Source: an uncultured Clostridia bacterium
GTDB lineage: Bacteria; Bacillota; Clostridia; TANB77; CAG-508
Reading direction: 5' to 3'
Length of the DNA stretch: 10,474 nt
Assembly (NCBI GenBank): GCA_934162925.1
Contig: CAKPJR010000035.1
Location: 1-10,474 of the forward strand
Position numbers and translations under genes: made by a program
In this document: in pieces, positions 1 through 5,410 of the stretch
How the letters are laid out: each line of letters opens with the position of its first letter
Numbering within the stretch: position 1 is the stretch's first letter
Notes under the pieces: model-generated
Told to the model about the DNA's origin: nothing
Seen by the model: the letters and a program-made list of their open reading frames with translations, nothing else
Databases searched by the model: none

Positions 1-213
1 AAAGCTGAGGACAACAATAATAACGAAGACAACAACGAAAATAACAATGAAAACAATACTCCATCAAAACCAGAAAACAAAGAAGAAATGAAAGATAATA
101 GTTTAAATCCAAAAACAGGTGACAACATAGTGCTTTATGTAGCAATAGCAGGTATGTCAATAATAGGACTTGGAGCAATAACAATAATTACAAGAAAGAA
201 AAAAATGAACTAA
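1..213 (+). CDS. C-terminal end of a sortase-anchored cell-surface protein (partial, 5' end outside window)
   Basis: The open frame enters from the left edge and ends at TAA 211-213, giving 70 residues. It shows the tripartite cell-wall sorting signal of Gram-positive surface proteins: an acidic, Asn/Glu-rich low-complexity spacer (first ~20 residues), a sorting motif NPKTGD at about residues 38-43, a hydrophobic segment of about 20 residues and a positive tail ending RKKKMN. By family knowledge, a sortase cleaves between Thr and Gly and links the protein to peptidoglycan or to another subunit. The N in place of the usual L of LPXTG is a known variant. The functional part lies outside the window, so adhesin, enzyme or pilin subunit cannot be distinguished. 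A terminator hairpin follows directly. Confidence 0.8.
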   Translation, partial: KAEDNNNNEDNNENNNENNTPSKPENKEEMKDNSLNPKTGDNIVLYVAIAGMSIIGLGAITIITRKKKMN

Positions 214-223
214 AATACTACAT

Positions 224-255
224 AAGAGAGGACTAGAACTTTCTAGTTCTCTTTT
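224..255 (+). terminator. Intrinsic terminator after the surface-protein gene
   Basis: A hairpin with arms 224-237 and 242-255 and the 4-base loop ACTT (238-241). Its core is AGAGGACTAGA against TCTAGTTCTCT with a G-T wobble. The right arm runs into TTTT followed by A-rich sequence, so the U tract is short. It begins 10 bases after the stop codon and separates the first gene from the next. Confidence 0.65.
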
Positions 256-276
256 AAAAATAAAGGGAGCGATTAT

Positions 277-780
277 ATGGCAGGAAAAAGAGCTAAAACT
301 AAAAAGAGAGTAAAGCTAAATAAAAAGCAGTTAAGTACCATAGGTGTTCTAATATTGATAATAGCTGTTATATTTATAATTATAATGATATTCAAACCTG
401 TTAATGTAGGAAAAATAAACAAAGAAGGTAAAGCAGAATATATAGAACGAGTTGTAAATGTAACAAAATATCCAAATAAAAAAATTGTAGAATTTAAAAA
501 TGACTATGAACTAATAGATAATGGAATAATAACAACCGAAATCTATGAGAAATTAAAAAATAATGATAATATTTACAATCTAACTGTGACAGAATACTTG
601 AGATTAGGAGATATATCATCAAAAGAAAGCTACAATATAAACAAAGCAATACAAACAGGAGTAGTAAAAGAGAACACAATATATGCAGATTATTTTGCAA
701 AAACTTGTGGATTTAAAAACAAAAAAGAATTATTAAAATATACAAAAGCTGTATTTAAACTAGCTGATAAAGAAAAATAG
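277..780 (+). CDS. Single-pass membrane protein of unknown function
   Basis: 167 residues with ATG preceded by AGGGAG at good spacing. The N-terminus is very basic (MAGKRAKTKKRVKLNKKQ), followed by one strongly hydrophobic segment at residues ~19-39. This fits an N-in/C-out membrane anchor by the positive-inside rule. The remaining ~125 residues are soluble and Lys/Asn/Ile-rich, with no motif I recognise. The last ~75 residues (from about NLTVTEYLRLGD) look mostly helical and could be a small extracytoplasmic domain. It lies between two terminators, so it is probably a single-gene transcript. No clear promoter is visible in the short gap after the upstream terminator. Function is unknown; coding status is well supported by length and SD. 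Confidence 0.75.
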   Translation: MAGKRAKTKKRVKLNKKQLSTIGVLILIIAVIFIIIMIFKPVNVGKINKEGKAEYIERVVNVTKYPNKKIVEFKNDYELIDNGIITTEIYEKLKNNDNIYNLTVTEYLRLGDISSKESYNINKAIQTGVVKENTIYADYFAKTCGFKNKKELLKYTKAVFKLADKEK

Positions 781-842
781 AGATAAATTTTTTAATCATA
801 TTTTGTGTTTGAAATAATGAATAATAAACTGAATATATAAAT

Positions 843-886
843 AAGAAATGGTATACCAGCAAAAATGCTAATATACCATTTCTTTT
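843..886. terminator. Bidirectional terminator between the membrane-protein gene and hup
   Basis: A 13-bp perfect stem (843-855 with 872-884), reading AAGAAATGGTATA and its complement, encloses a smaller inner stem AGCA/TGCT (858-861 with 866-869) with an AAAA loop. The plus strand exits into TTTT; the minus strand exits into a T-rich stretch. It lies between two convergent genes, as expected for a shared terminator. Confidence 0.8.
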
Positions 887-901
887 AAGGAGATTTATGA
901 T

Positions 902-1177
902 TTATTTATTAACTAGCTCTTTTAAAGCTTTACCAGCTTTGAATGCTGGAGCTTTAGATGCAGGTATTTTTATTTCTTCTTTAGTTTGAGGGTTTCTTCC
1001 TTTTCTAGCACTTCTTTTTCTTACATCAAAAGTTCCAAAACCAACTAATTGTACTTTATCATTTGCTTTTAGTGCTTCAGAAACAACAGAAATGAAAGCA
1101 TTTAAAGATTCTGCTGTAGCTTTCTTTGAATGACCTGTTTTAGCAACCATTGCTTTTATTAAATCTGCTTTATTCAT
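902..1177 (-). CDS. hup: HU-family nucleoid DNA-binding protein
   Basis: 91 residues, the usual HU length. The N-terminal helical dimerisation part (MNKADLIKAMVAKTGHSKKATAESLNAFISVVSEAL) is followed by the beta-arm region with the family signature GFGTFDVRKRSARKGRNP around residues 47-64, then the C-terminal IPASKAPAFKAGKALKELV. HU homodimers bend and wrap DNA and are abundant in the nucleoid. The start is supported by an AAGGAGG site (complement of 1187-1193) 9 bases upstream. The gene stands alone, with its own promoter and a terminator shared with the convergent upstream gene. It could equally be named hupA, hupB or hbs; there is no sign it is IHF-like. Identity is very secure. Confidence 0.97.
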   Translation of the reverse strand: MNKADLIKAMVAKTGHSKKATAESLNAFISVVSEALKANDKVQLVGFGTFDVRKRSARKGRNPQTKEEIKIPASKAPAFKAGKALKELVNK

Positions 1178-1230
1178 ACAAAAAATCCTCCTTTCTCCAA
1201 AAATACAATCTTTTGTAATTTGTTATACAC

Positions 1231-1259
1231 AATTTATCAAAAAAAGCCAATAATGTCAA
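1231..1259 (-). promoter_or_regulatory. Sigma-A type promoter of hup
   Basis: On the minus strand, a perfect -35 TTGACA (complement of 1254-1259), a 17-base spacer, and the -10 TAAATT (complement of 1231-1236). It lies about 55 bases upstream of the hup start codon, leaving an untranslated leader of roughly 45 bases that contains the SD. Confidence 0.7.
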
Positions 1260-1266
1260 TATTTTG

Positions 1267-1295
1267 CTGACAAAAAGGATGTTTAATGATATAAT
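1267..1295 (+). promoter_or_regulatory. Sigma-A type promoter reading right, back-to-back with the hup promoter
   Basis: -35 CTGACA (1267-1272, one mismatch), 17-base spacer, perfect -10 TATAAT (1290-1295). The -35 boxes of this promoter and the hup promoter are only 7 bases apart and form the inverted repeat TGTCA/TGACA. It reads into the short open frames starting at 1328. Confidence 0.65.
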
Positions 1296-1327
1296 TATGT
1301 CGAGAGAAAAAGAACGGAGTAAATATT

Positions 1328-1471
1328 ATGATTAGAATAGTATTTAGATATCAGGAAAAAAGGGCAATAGCTTATGATTTTAATACAGAGATAGGTGAAT
1401 GCAATAAAAAAATAAAAGTGAGGTTGATTAGATGGAAGACAAAATCAAAAAGCAAAGTATTGACAGGCTAA
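1328..1471 (+). pseudogene. Short frame of 47 residues, possible remnant of an acetyltransferase-like gene
   Basis: ATG at 1328 has a plausible SD (ACGGAG) and sits about 30 bases downstream of a very good promoter. The first ~25 residues (MIRIVFRYQEKRAIAYDFNTEIGEC) resemble the opening beta strands of small GNAT-type acetyltransferases; this is a recollection of style, not a proven match. After an A-rich tract (1407-1414) the frame becomes basic and unlike a protein domain, then stops at 1469-1471. I read it as the surviving 5' end of a broken gene. It could instead be a genuine small protein. It overlaps the next frame by 40 bases. Confidence 0.3.
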
Positions 1472-1554
1472 ATATATCAGTATCTATACTTGAAAGATTA
1501 AAACAAATAAATATAAAGATAAAGCAGATGAAGGGACTCTTTATGGAGAAGTAA
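1432..1554 (+). pseudogene. Short frame of 40 residues with a helix-hairpin-helix-like N-terminus, probably truncated
   Basis: ATG at 1432 has a GTGAGG site upstream. The first 27 residues (IKKQSIDRLNISVSILERLKQINI) resemble the start of the helix-hairpin-helix domain of the RNA polymerase alpha C-terminal domain, where a conserved continuation would normally follow. Here the sequence becomes Lys/Met-rich and stops at 1552-1554, so the domain would be incomplete. A second frame (1494-1613, +2 relative to this one) reads sensibly as DKADEGTLYGEVTASGLAVI and ends at TGA 1611-1613, with no start of its own. This pattern suggests decayed or deleted genes. Confidence in the domain resemblance is low. 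Confidence 0.25.
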
Positions 1555-1728
1555 CTGCTTCAGGCTTAGCAGTTATCGGAGCTACTAATAAATGCTATAA
1601 TGAAAAATGGTGAATTAATTGTAGATATAGAGAATATAGAATTTTCAATTGTAGAATTCCCATAGAAAAAAAATATATAATTACAAATAAACATAAAAAC
1701 TATTAAAAAGTAAAGTGACATATGATAA

Positions 1729-1767
1729 CATCCTTTCATAGTAAAAATAAACACAAAAGAAAGGATG
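1729..1767 (+). promoter_or_regulatory. Inverted repeat that can sequester the SD of the pilin-like gene
   Basis: CATCCTTTC (1729-1737) is the exact complement of GAAAGGATG (1759-1767), with a 21-base loop. The right arm contains the AAAGGA SD site used by the ATG at 1774 (and covers the alternative ATG at 1765). If the RNA folds this way, ribosome access would be reduced. There is no T tract, so it is not a terminator. Confidence 0.45.
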
Positions 1768-1773
1768 AAACAA

Positions 1774-2460
1774 ATGGAAAAATTTAAAAACAAAAACCAC
1801 AACGGCATTACATTAATCGCCCTAATAATAACAATAATTGTAATGCTAATATTGGTGGGAGTAACAATTACAGTAGCACTAAATGGAGGGTTATTTGAAA
1901 GTGCAAAGCAAGGTACAACAGAGACCGAAAAACATGCAATTTTAGAAGAAATTATTGCAATGGCAAAATGGAATACCAGTGGAGAATTAGAAGTAGAAGA
2001 ACTAATATCAAATGTAAAAAGTAAATATCCAGAAGCAAGTTATACAGAGCCAAAACTAGAAGTACCAGGAAAATATGAAACATATGAATATAGAGTATCA
2101 AAAGAAGAAATAGAAATATACAAAGAAAAAACAGACAGTTCAAATATATGGGAACAAAGAGGGCTAAAAAGTGACATAGTTTATGATAGGTTATATAGCA
2201 CAGCAGGTGAGACCGAATATGAACAAAAATTAAATGTAAAAAGTAATGGAGGAATATATATCGAATTAAAAAGCTCTGAGTCCTTTGATTTTACTTCAGA
2301 AGAGGTTGACGATTGGATAAATGATGGAATTTTTATAATAGGTGAAAAAACAATAAAAATAGATAATGGAGATAGCAGTTATCTCATCTTTAACATAGAA
2401 GATGCTAACACAATAAGAATAGATTCAAATAATGATGCTAATGGAAGAGTTCTAAATTAA
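1774..2460 (+). CDS. Type IV prepilin-like protein (prepilin-type N-terminal cleavage/methylation domain)
   Basis: 228 residues from ATG 1774, chosen over ATG 1765 because GAAAGGA (1759-1765) is correctly spaced for 1774. The N-terminus MEKFKNKNHNG, followed by ITLIALIITIIVMLILVGVT, is a class III-type prepilin signal: a short basic leader ending in Gly11, then a ~20-residue hydrophobic helix. A prepilin peptidase would cut after Gly11 on the cytoplasmic side, and the helix anchors or polymerises the protein. Position +5 after the cut is Ala16 instead of the usual Glu, a variant I know from many clostridial proteins. The C-terminal ~190 residues are acidic, beta-strand-like and unrecognised. 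No pilus assembly genes (ATPase, peptidase, platform) are in the window, so it may be an orphan surface protein rather than a pilus subunit. Confidence 0.75.
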   Translation: MEKFKNKNHNGITLIALIITIIVMLILVGVTITVALNGGLFESAKQGTTETEKHAILEEIIAMAKWNTSGELEVEELISNVKSKYPEASYTEPKLEVPGKYETYEYRVSKEEIEIYKEKTDSSNIWEQRGLKSDIVYDRLYSTAGETEYEQKLNVKSNGGIYIELKSSESFDFTSEEVDDWINDGIFIIGEKTIKIDNGDSSYLIFNIEDANTIRIDSNNDANGRVLN

Positions 2461-2510
2461 TTAAAAATATAATATAAACTTTCAAAAAAGTGGTTGTAAA
2501 ACTGCAAGTT

Positions 2511-2557
2511 AATTGATATACTTATAATGTGAAAAATATAAGTATATCAATTTTTTT
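2511..2557 (+). terminator. Strong intrinsic terminator between the pilin-like gene and asp23
   Basis: A perfect 16-bp stem (2511-2526 with 2537-2552), loop ATGTGAAAAA, followed by seven T (2551-2557). The AGGAGG SD of the next gene begins at the very next base. The stem is A/T-rich but long. It should stop read-through from the pilin-like gene into the asp23 cluster. Confidence 0.75.
2523..2528 (+). promoter_or_regulatory. Possible -10 box of the asp23 cluster, inside the terminator's left arm
   Basis: TATAAT at 2523-2528 matches the -10 consensus exactly, but no good -35 lies 16-18 bases upstream (the best are AACTGC-like), and the extended TG is absent. Transcription from it would start near 2535, past the left arm, so the new RNA could not form the terminator. 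In A/T-rich DNA a chance TATAAT is likely. Confidence 0.35.
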
Positions 2558-2570
2558 AGGAGGTAATTAA

Positions 2571-3005
2571 ATGGAAGAAGAAAATTTAAATGAATTAAAT
2601 AATGAAGAAATAAAAAATACAGAAGAAACTGCAGGTGAAGGAATTAAAATTGCAGATGATGTTGTTGCTATAATTGCAGGTAAAGCAGTATCAGAAGTAA
2701 GTGGAGTATCTGGAATGGCAGGAGGCTTTGCTGGAGGAATTACAGAAGTTTTAAGTGGAAAGAAAAATTTAACTAAAGGAATAAAAGTTGATGTTAACGA
2801 AAATCAAGTAAAAATTGATGTTAATATAATTGTAGAATATGGTGTAAGAATACCAGATGTAGCATTTGAAATTCAAAATAGAGTGAAAAAAGCTGTTGAA
2901 ACAATGACAGGTTTAAAAGTATTAAGTGTAAATGTACATGTTCAAGGTGTAAATACAACAGAAGAAAAACCAGAACAAGTAGAACCAGAAAATAATGAAG
3001 AATAA
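2571..3005 (+). CDS. asp23: Asp23/Gls24 family envelope stress response protein
   Basis: 144 residues, a normal length. ATG is preceded by AGGAGG with 7-base spacing. An acidic N-terminal tail (to about residue 23) precedes the Asp23 domain (about 24-125), with the family pattern IADDVVAIIAGKAVSEVSGV, a Gly-rich stretch (GMAGGFAGGITEVLSG), then VDVNENQVKIDVNIIVEYGVRIPDVAFEIQNRVKKAVETMTGL and VNVHVQGV. The C-terminus is acidic and disordered. Asp23 is a cytoplasmic protein tethered to the membrane by AmaP, encoded next, and is linked to cell-envelope homeostasis and alkaline stress. Paralogues exist (YloU-like, Gls24), so the symbol marks the family rather than a strict orthologue. It opens a six-plus gene cluster. 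Confidence 0.9.
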   Translation: MEEENLNELNNEEIKNTEETAGEGIKIADDVVAIIAGKAVSEVSGVSGMAGGFAGGITEVLSGKKNLTKGIKVDVNENQVKIDVNIIVEYGVRIPDVAFEIQNRVKKAVETMTGLKVLSVNVHVQGVNTTEEKPEQVEPENNEE

Positions 3006-3018
3006 GGAGAATTAAAAA

Positions 3019-3579
3019 ATGAAACTTTTAGATAGATTTAATTTAGTATTATTTTCAATATTAATATTAGTAATATCATTAATAGTATGCCTATTATCAT
3101 TTGGATGGATAGCAATGGGACTAGCTTTTGATGGAGTAGAATTTTTAATAACAAATACATTGGCAAATAATATAGCTTTAGGAGTATCAATTGTTTTAAT
3201 AATTTTAGCAATCAAATCTATATTTTTTAATTCTTTTTCTAAAGAAAAAAATGAAAGCAAAGATGGAATATTATTAGAAAATGATAATGGAAAGCTTTTA
3301 GTATCAAAAGATACAATAGAAAGCTTAGCAAATACAGTTGTAAAATCATTTGACAGTGCAGAAAGTGTTATGACAAAAGTAGAAGTTGATAGTGAAAGCC
3401 ATGTTAAAATATATATAACATTATTTGTTCATCCAGATGCAGTAATAAAAGAGCTATCTAGCAAACTTCAAACTAATGTAAAAGACACTATAAAAAAATC
3501 ATTAGATTTAGACGTAACAGAAGTAAATATTAGAATTAAAAATATTAGTGTAAAAAAAGAACCAAATATAAAAGAATAA
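3019..3579 (+). CDS. amaP: Alkaline shock response membrane anchor protein AmaP
   Basis: 186 residues. It starts 13 bases after the asp23 stop with an AAGGAG site. MKLLDRFNLVLFSILILVISL opens the first membrane segment (about residues 8-35), and a second follows at about 50-70, giving the hairpin topology of AmaP. After the basic loop FSKEKNESK, the soluble part carries an Asp23-like fold (VKIYITLFVHPDAVIKELSSKLQTNVKDTIKKSLDLDVTEVNIRIKNI). In staphylococci AmaP holds Asp23 at the membrane, and the adjacent asp23 gene here fits that pairing. The C-terminus is short and basic, with no truncation evident. Confidence 0.88.
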   Translation: MKLLDRFNLVLFSILILVISLIVCLLSFGWIAMGLAFDGVEFLITNTLANNIALGVSIVLIILAIKSIFFNSFSKEKNESKDGILLENDNGKLLVSKDTIESLANTVVKSFDSAESVMTKVEVDSESHVKIYITLFVHPDAVIKELSSKLQTNVKDTIKKSLDLDVTEVNIRIKNISVKKEPNIKE

Positions 3580-3591
3580 GAGGATATTAAA

Positions 3592-3795
3592 ATGAAAGAT
3601 ATTAAAGATTTTTTTATTAAATACAGAGGAGCAATAATTGGAGGCTTAGTAGCATTAATAGCATTATTATTAAATCTTCACAAAGTACTAATTGTTATTT
3701 TAATAATAGTAGCTGGTATACTAATAGGAAATTATGTACAACACAATAAAGAATTTGTAAAAGAAAAACTAAAGTCATATATAGATAAATTATAA
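3592..3795 (+). CDS. DUF2273 family small membrane protein
   Basis: 67 residues, typical for this family. It lies 12 bases after amaP with an AGAGGA site. A short basic/amphipathic start (MKDIKDFFIKYRG) is followed by two hydrophobic segments at about residues 13-29 and 31-48, then a Lys-rich cytoplasmic tail ending YIDKL. DUF2273 proteins are repeatedly found with asp23 and amaP in Firmicutes and are thought to belong to the same membrane complex. No biochemical role is established that I know of. The stop is followed within a few bases by the nusB SD, so co-transcription and possibly translational coupling are likely. Confidence 0.85.
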   Translation: MKDIKDFFIKYRGAIIGGLVALIALLLNLHKVLIVILIIVAGILIGNYVQHNKEFVKEKLKSYIDKL

Positions 3796-3807
3796 TTGGA
3801 GGAAACA

Positions 3808-4215
3808 ATGAACAGATCACAAGTAAGAGAACTAGCATTTAAACTATTATACCAAATAGAAATACAAAAAGAAGTAAGTAATGAAGATATAGAGCTATTT
3901 TTTGAAAATAATCAAATAAATTCAGAAGAAGCTAAAGAATATATAGAAGATGTAATTAATGGAGTTGCTAAAGAATCAACAGATATCATAGAAGAAATAT
4001 CTAAGAACTTAAAACAAGATTGGAAAGTAGACAGAATTTCAAAAATAAATTTAGCATTATTAAAGCTTGCAATTTATGAGATAAAATATAAAAAATTGCC
4101 ATATAAAGTAGTAATCAACGAAGTAGTAGAACTTGCAAAAAAATATGGAGAAGAAACATCACATTCATTTATAAATGGAATTTTAGCAAGTGTAGTTAAG
4201 GGAGAATTAAATTGA
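3808..4215 (+). CDS. nusB: Transcription antitermination factor NusB
   Basis: 135 residues from ATG 3808, chosen over the in-frame TTG at 3796 because that TTG overlaps the SD itself (GGAGG at 3798-3802). MNRSQVRELAFKLLYQIEI is the standard NusB opening; the all-helical fold continues through NINLALLKLAIYEIKY-like sequence (INLALLKLAIYEIKYKKLPYKVVINEVVELAKKYGEETSHSFINGILASV) that matches the conserved C-terminal half. NusB binds the boxA element of rRNA leader transcripts with NusE/S10 and supports antitermination and ribosome assembly. The stop overlaps the xseA start by 4 bases (ATTGAAA region, start 4212), a common arrangement for co-translated genes. All parts are present. Confidence 0.95.
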   Translation: MNRSQVRELAFKLLYQIEIQKEVSNEDIELFFENNQINSEEAKEYIEDVINGVAKESTDIIEEISKNLKQDWKVDRISKINLALLKLAIYEIKYKKLPYKVVINEVVELAKKYGEETSHSFINGILASVVKGELN

Positions 4216-4541
4216 AAATAGAACCAATTACTGTATCTTACTTAAATAAATATATAAAAGACAAAGTAGCAGAGGATGAATACTTAAACAATGTTTATGT
4301 TAAGGGTGAAATATCTAATTTTAAACACCACTATACAGGACATATGTATTTTACATTAAAGGATGACAATTCTTTAATAAAATGCATAATGTTTAAAAGT
4401 TCCACCGCTACTTTAAATTTTGTTCCAAAAGATGGAATGAAGGTTCTAGTTTTAGGAACAGTATCTGTTTTTGAAAGAGATCGGAATTTATCAGATATAT
4501 GTAAAAGCAATGAAAGAAGATGGAATAGGAGATTTATATAA
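4212..4541 (+). CDS. xseA: XseA N-terminal fragment (OB-fold DNA-binding domain)
   Basis: 109 residues as written. Residues 1-90 (MKIEPITVSYLNKYIKDKVAEDE through VLVLGTVSVFERD) are the N-terminal OB-fold of the exonuclease VII large subunit, with the typical VYVKGEISNFKHHYTGHMYFTLKDD and IKCIMFK strands. This domain binds single-stranded DNA. The last 19 residues (RNLSDICKSNERRWNRRFI) are out-of-frame translation after the shift and should not be treated as biological sequence. The fragment lacks the whole catalytic domain. Confidence 0.7.
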   Translation: MKIEPITVSYLNKYIKDKVAEDEYLNNVYVKGEISNFKHHYTGHMYFTLKDDNSLIKCIMFKSSTATLNFVPKDGMKVLVLGTVSVFERDRNLSDICKSNERRWNRRFI

Positions 4542-5400
4542 GGAATACGAAGAGCTTAAAAGCAAGTTAGAAAAAGAAGGCTTTTTTGATGCAAAACATA
4601 AACAAAAGATCCCTTTTATGCCAAAAACAATAGGTGTTCTAACATCAAAAACAGGTTCAGTTATAAAAGATATTATAAATGTATCTACAAGAAGAAATCC
4701 GAATGTTCATATAAGATTATTTCCAGTGCCAGTACAGGGAAAAGGAGCGGAATTGGAAATTGCAGATGCAATCAGAATAATGAACGAAAAGAAATTGGCA
4801 GATGTTCTAATTTTAGCAAGAGGTGGAGGCTCAATAGAAGATTTATGGCCATTTAATGAAGAAATAACTGCAAGAGCAATATATAATTCAAAAATACCAA
4901 TAATTTCAGCAGTAGGTCATGAAACAGATTTTACAATAGCGGATTTTGTAGCAGACCTAAGAGCACCAACACCATCTGCAGCAGCTGAACTTGCAGTACC
5001 AGATATAGAAGAAATAAAAAGAAAACTAGAAACATATAATCAAAGATATAAAAACTCTTTAAAAAAGAAAATAGAATTTATGAAATTAAGATACCAAAAA
5101 TGCATGGCATCAAAAGCATTTACAGACCCTACTTCAAAAATAAAAGAACAATATATAAATTTAGATATAATGATTAAGAAATTAGAAACATTAACAACAA
5201 ATAAAGTAAAAGATTTGAAAACTAAATCTGTGGAACTAATTTCTAAATTAGATACATTAAGTCCACTAAAAACCTTAACAAGAGGTTACTCAATAGCACA
5301 AAAACAGGGCAAAACGATAAAAAGTGTAAAAGAAATAAAAAAAGATGATACATTAGACATAAGACTTATAGATGGAGAAGTAAAAACAAAGGTACTTTGA
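4471..5400 (+). CDS. xseA: XseA catalytic and C-terminal fragment
   Basis: An open frame of 309 codons from an in-frame TTG at 4471; authentic XseA sequence begins at about 4483. It holds the catalytic domain with the family blocks IGVLTSKTGSVIKDI, ILARGGGSIEDLWPFNEE and VGHETDFTIADFVADLRAPTPSAAAELAVP, then a long helical coiled-coil section and the C-terminal LSPLKTLTRGYSIAQ beta element. All conserved catalytic blocks are intact, so the protein shows no decay beyond the single shift. No good SD lies in front of TTG 4471 or ATG 4510, so independent translation of this fragment seems poor. The stop TGA (5398-5400) overlaps the SD of the next gene. Confidence 0.75.
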   Translation: MKEIGIYQIYVKAMKEDGIGDLYKEYEELKSKLEKEGFFDAKHKQKIPFMPKTIGVLTSKTGSVIKDIINVSTRRNPNVHIRLFPVPVQGKGAELEIADAIRIMNEKKLADVLILARGGGSIEDLWPFNEEITARAIYNSKIPIISAVGHETDFTIADFVADLRAPTPSAAAELAVPDIEEIKRKLETYNQRYKNSLKKKIEFMKLRYQKCMASKAFTDPTSKIKEQYINLDIMIKKLETLTTNKVKDLKTKSVELISKLDTLSPLKTLTRGYSIAQKQGKTIKSVKEIKKDDTLDIRLIDGEVKTKVL

Positions 5401-5410
5401 GGTGAAAGAT

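Larger units (their letters stand above)
1178..1764. other. 587-base stretch without a convincing full-length gene
   Basis: It contains the divergent promoters for hup and for the rightward frames (1231-1295), the overlapping short frames at 1328-1613, and a last 21-residue frame (1600-1665, MKNGELIVDIENIEFSIVEF). From 1666 to 1764 it is very A/T-rich, carrying the left arm of the inverted repeat that reaches the SD of the pilin-like gene. I see no RNA gene, insertion sequence or long reading frame. The simplest reading is a decayed gene island between two intact genes. Confidence 0.5.
4212..5400 (+). pseudogene. xseA: Exonuclease VII large subunit, interrupted by a one-base frameshift
   Basis: The first 90 codons and the frame from 4483 onward together encode a complete XseA, but in different frames. 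In the first frame the sequence reads VFERDRNLSDIC; in the other it reads GIYQIYVKAMKEDGIG, the expected continuation after VFERD. Removing one base at 4482 (the C of GATCGG) joins them into a 395-residue protein of normal length for clostridial XseA. XseA is the catalytic subunit of a single-strand DNA exonuclease with XseB. The start is a TTG or the ATT-adjacent codon at 4212 with GGAG just upstream. As written, the gene cannot make full-length XseA. It could be a sequencing or assembly error, a real mutation, or, less likely, programmed frameshifting. Confidence 0.85.

Noticed and set aside
3796..3807. TTG start for nusB at 3796
   Set aside because: This codon overlaps the SD of the ATG at 3808, and NusB proteins begin at the MNRSQVRE-type sequence.
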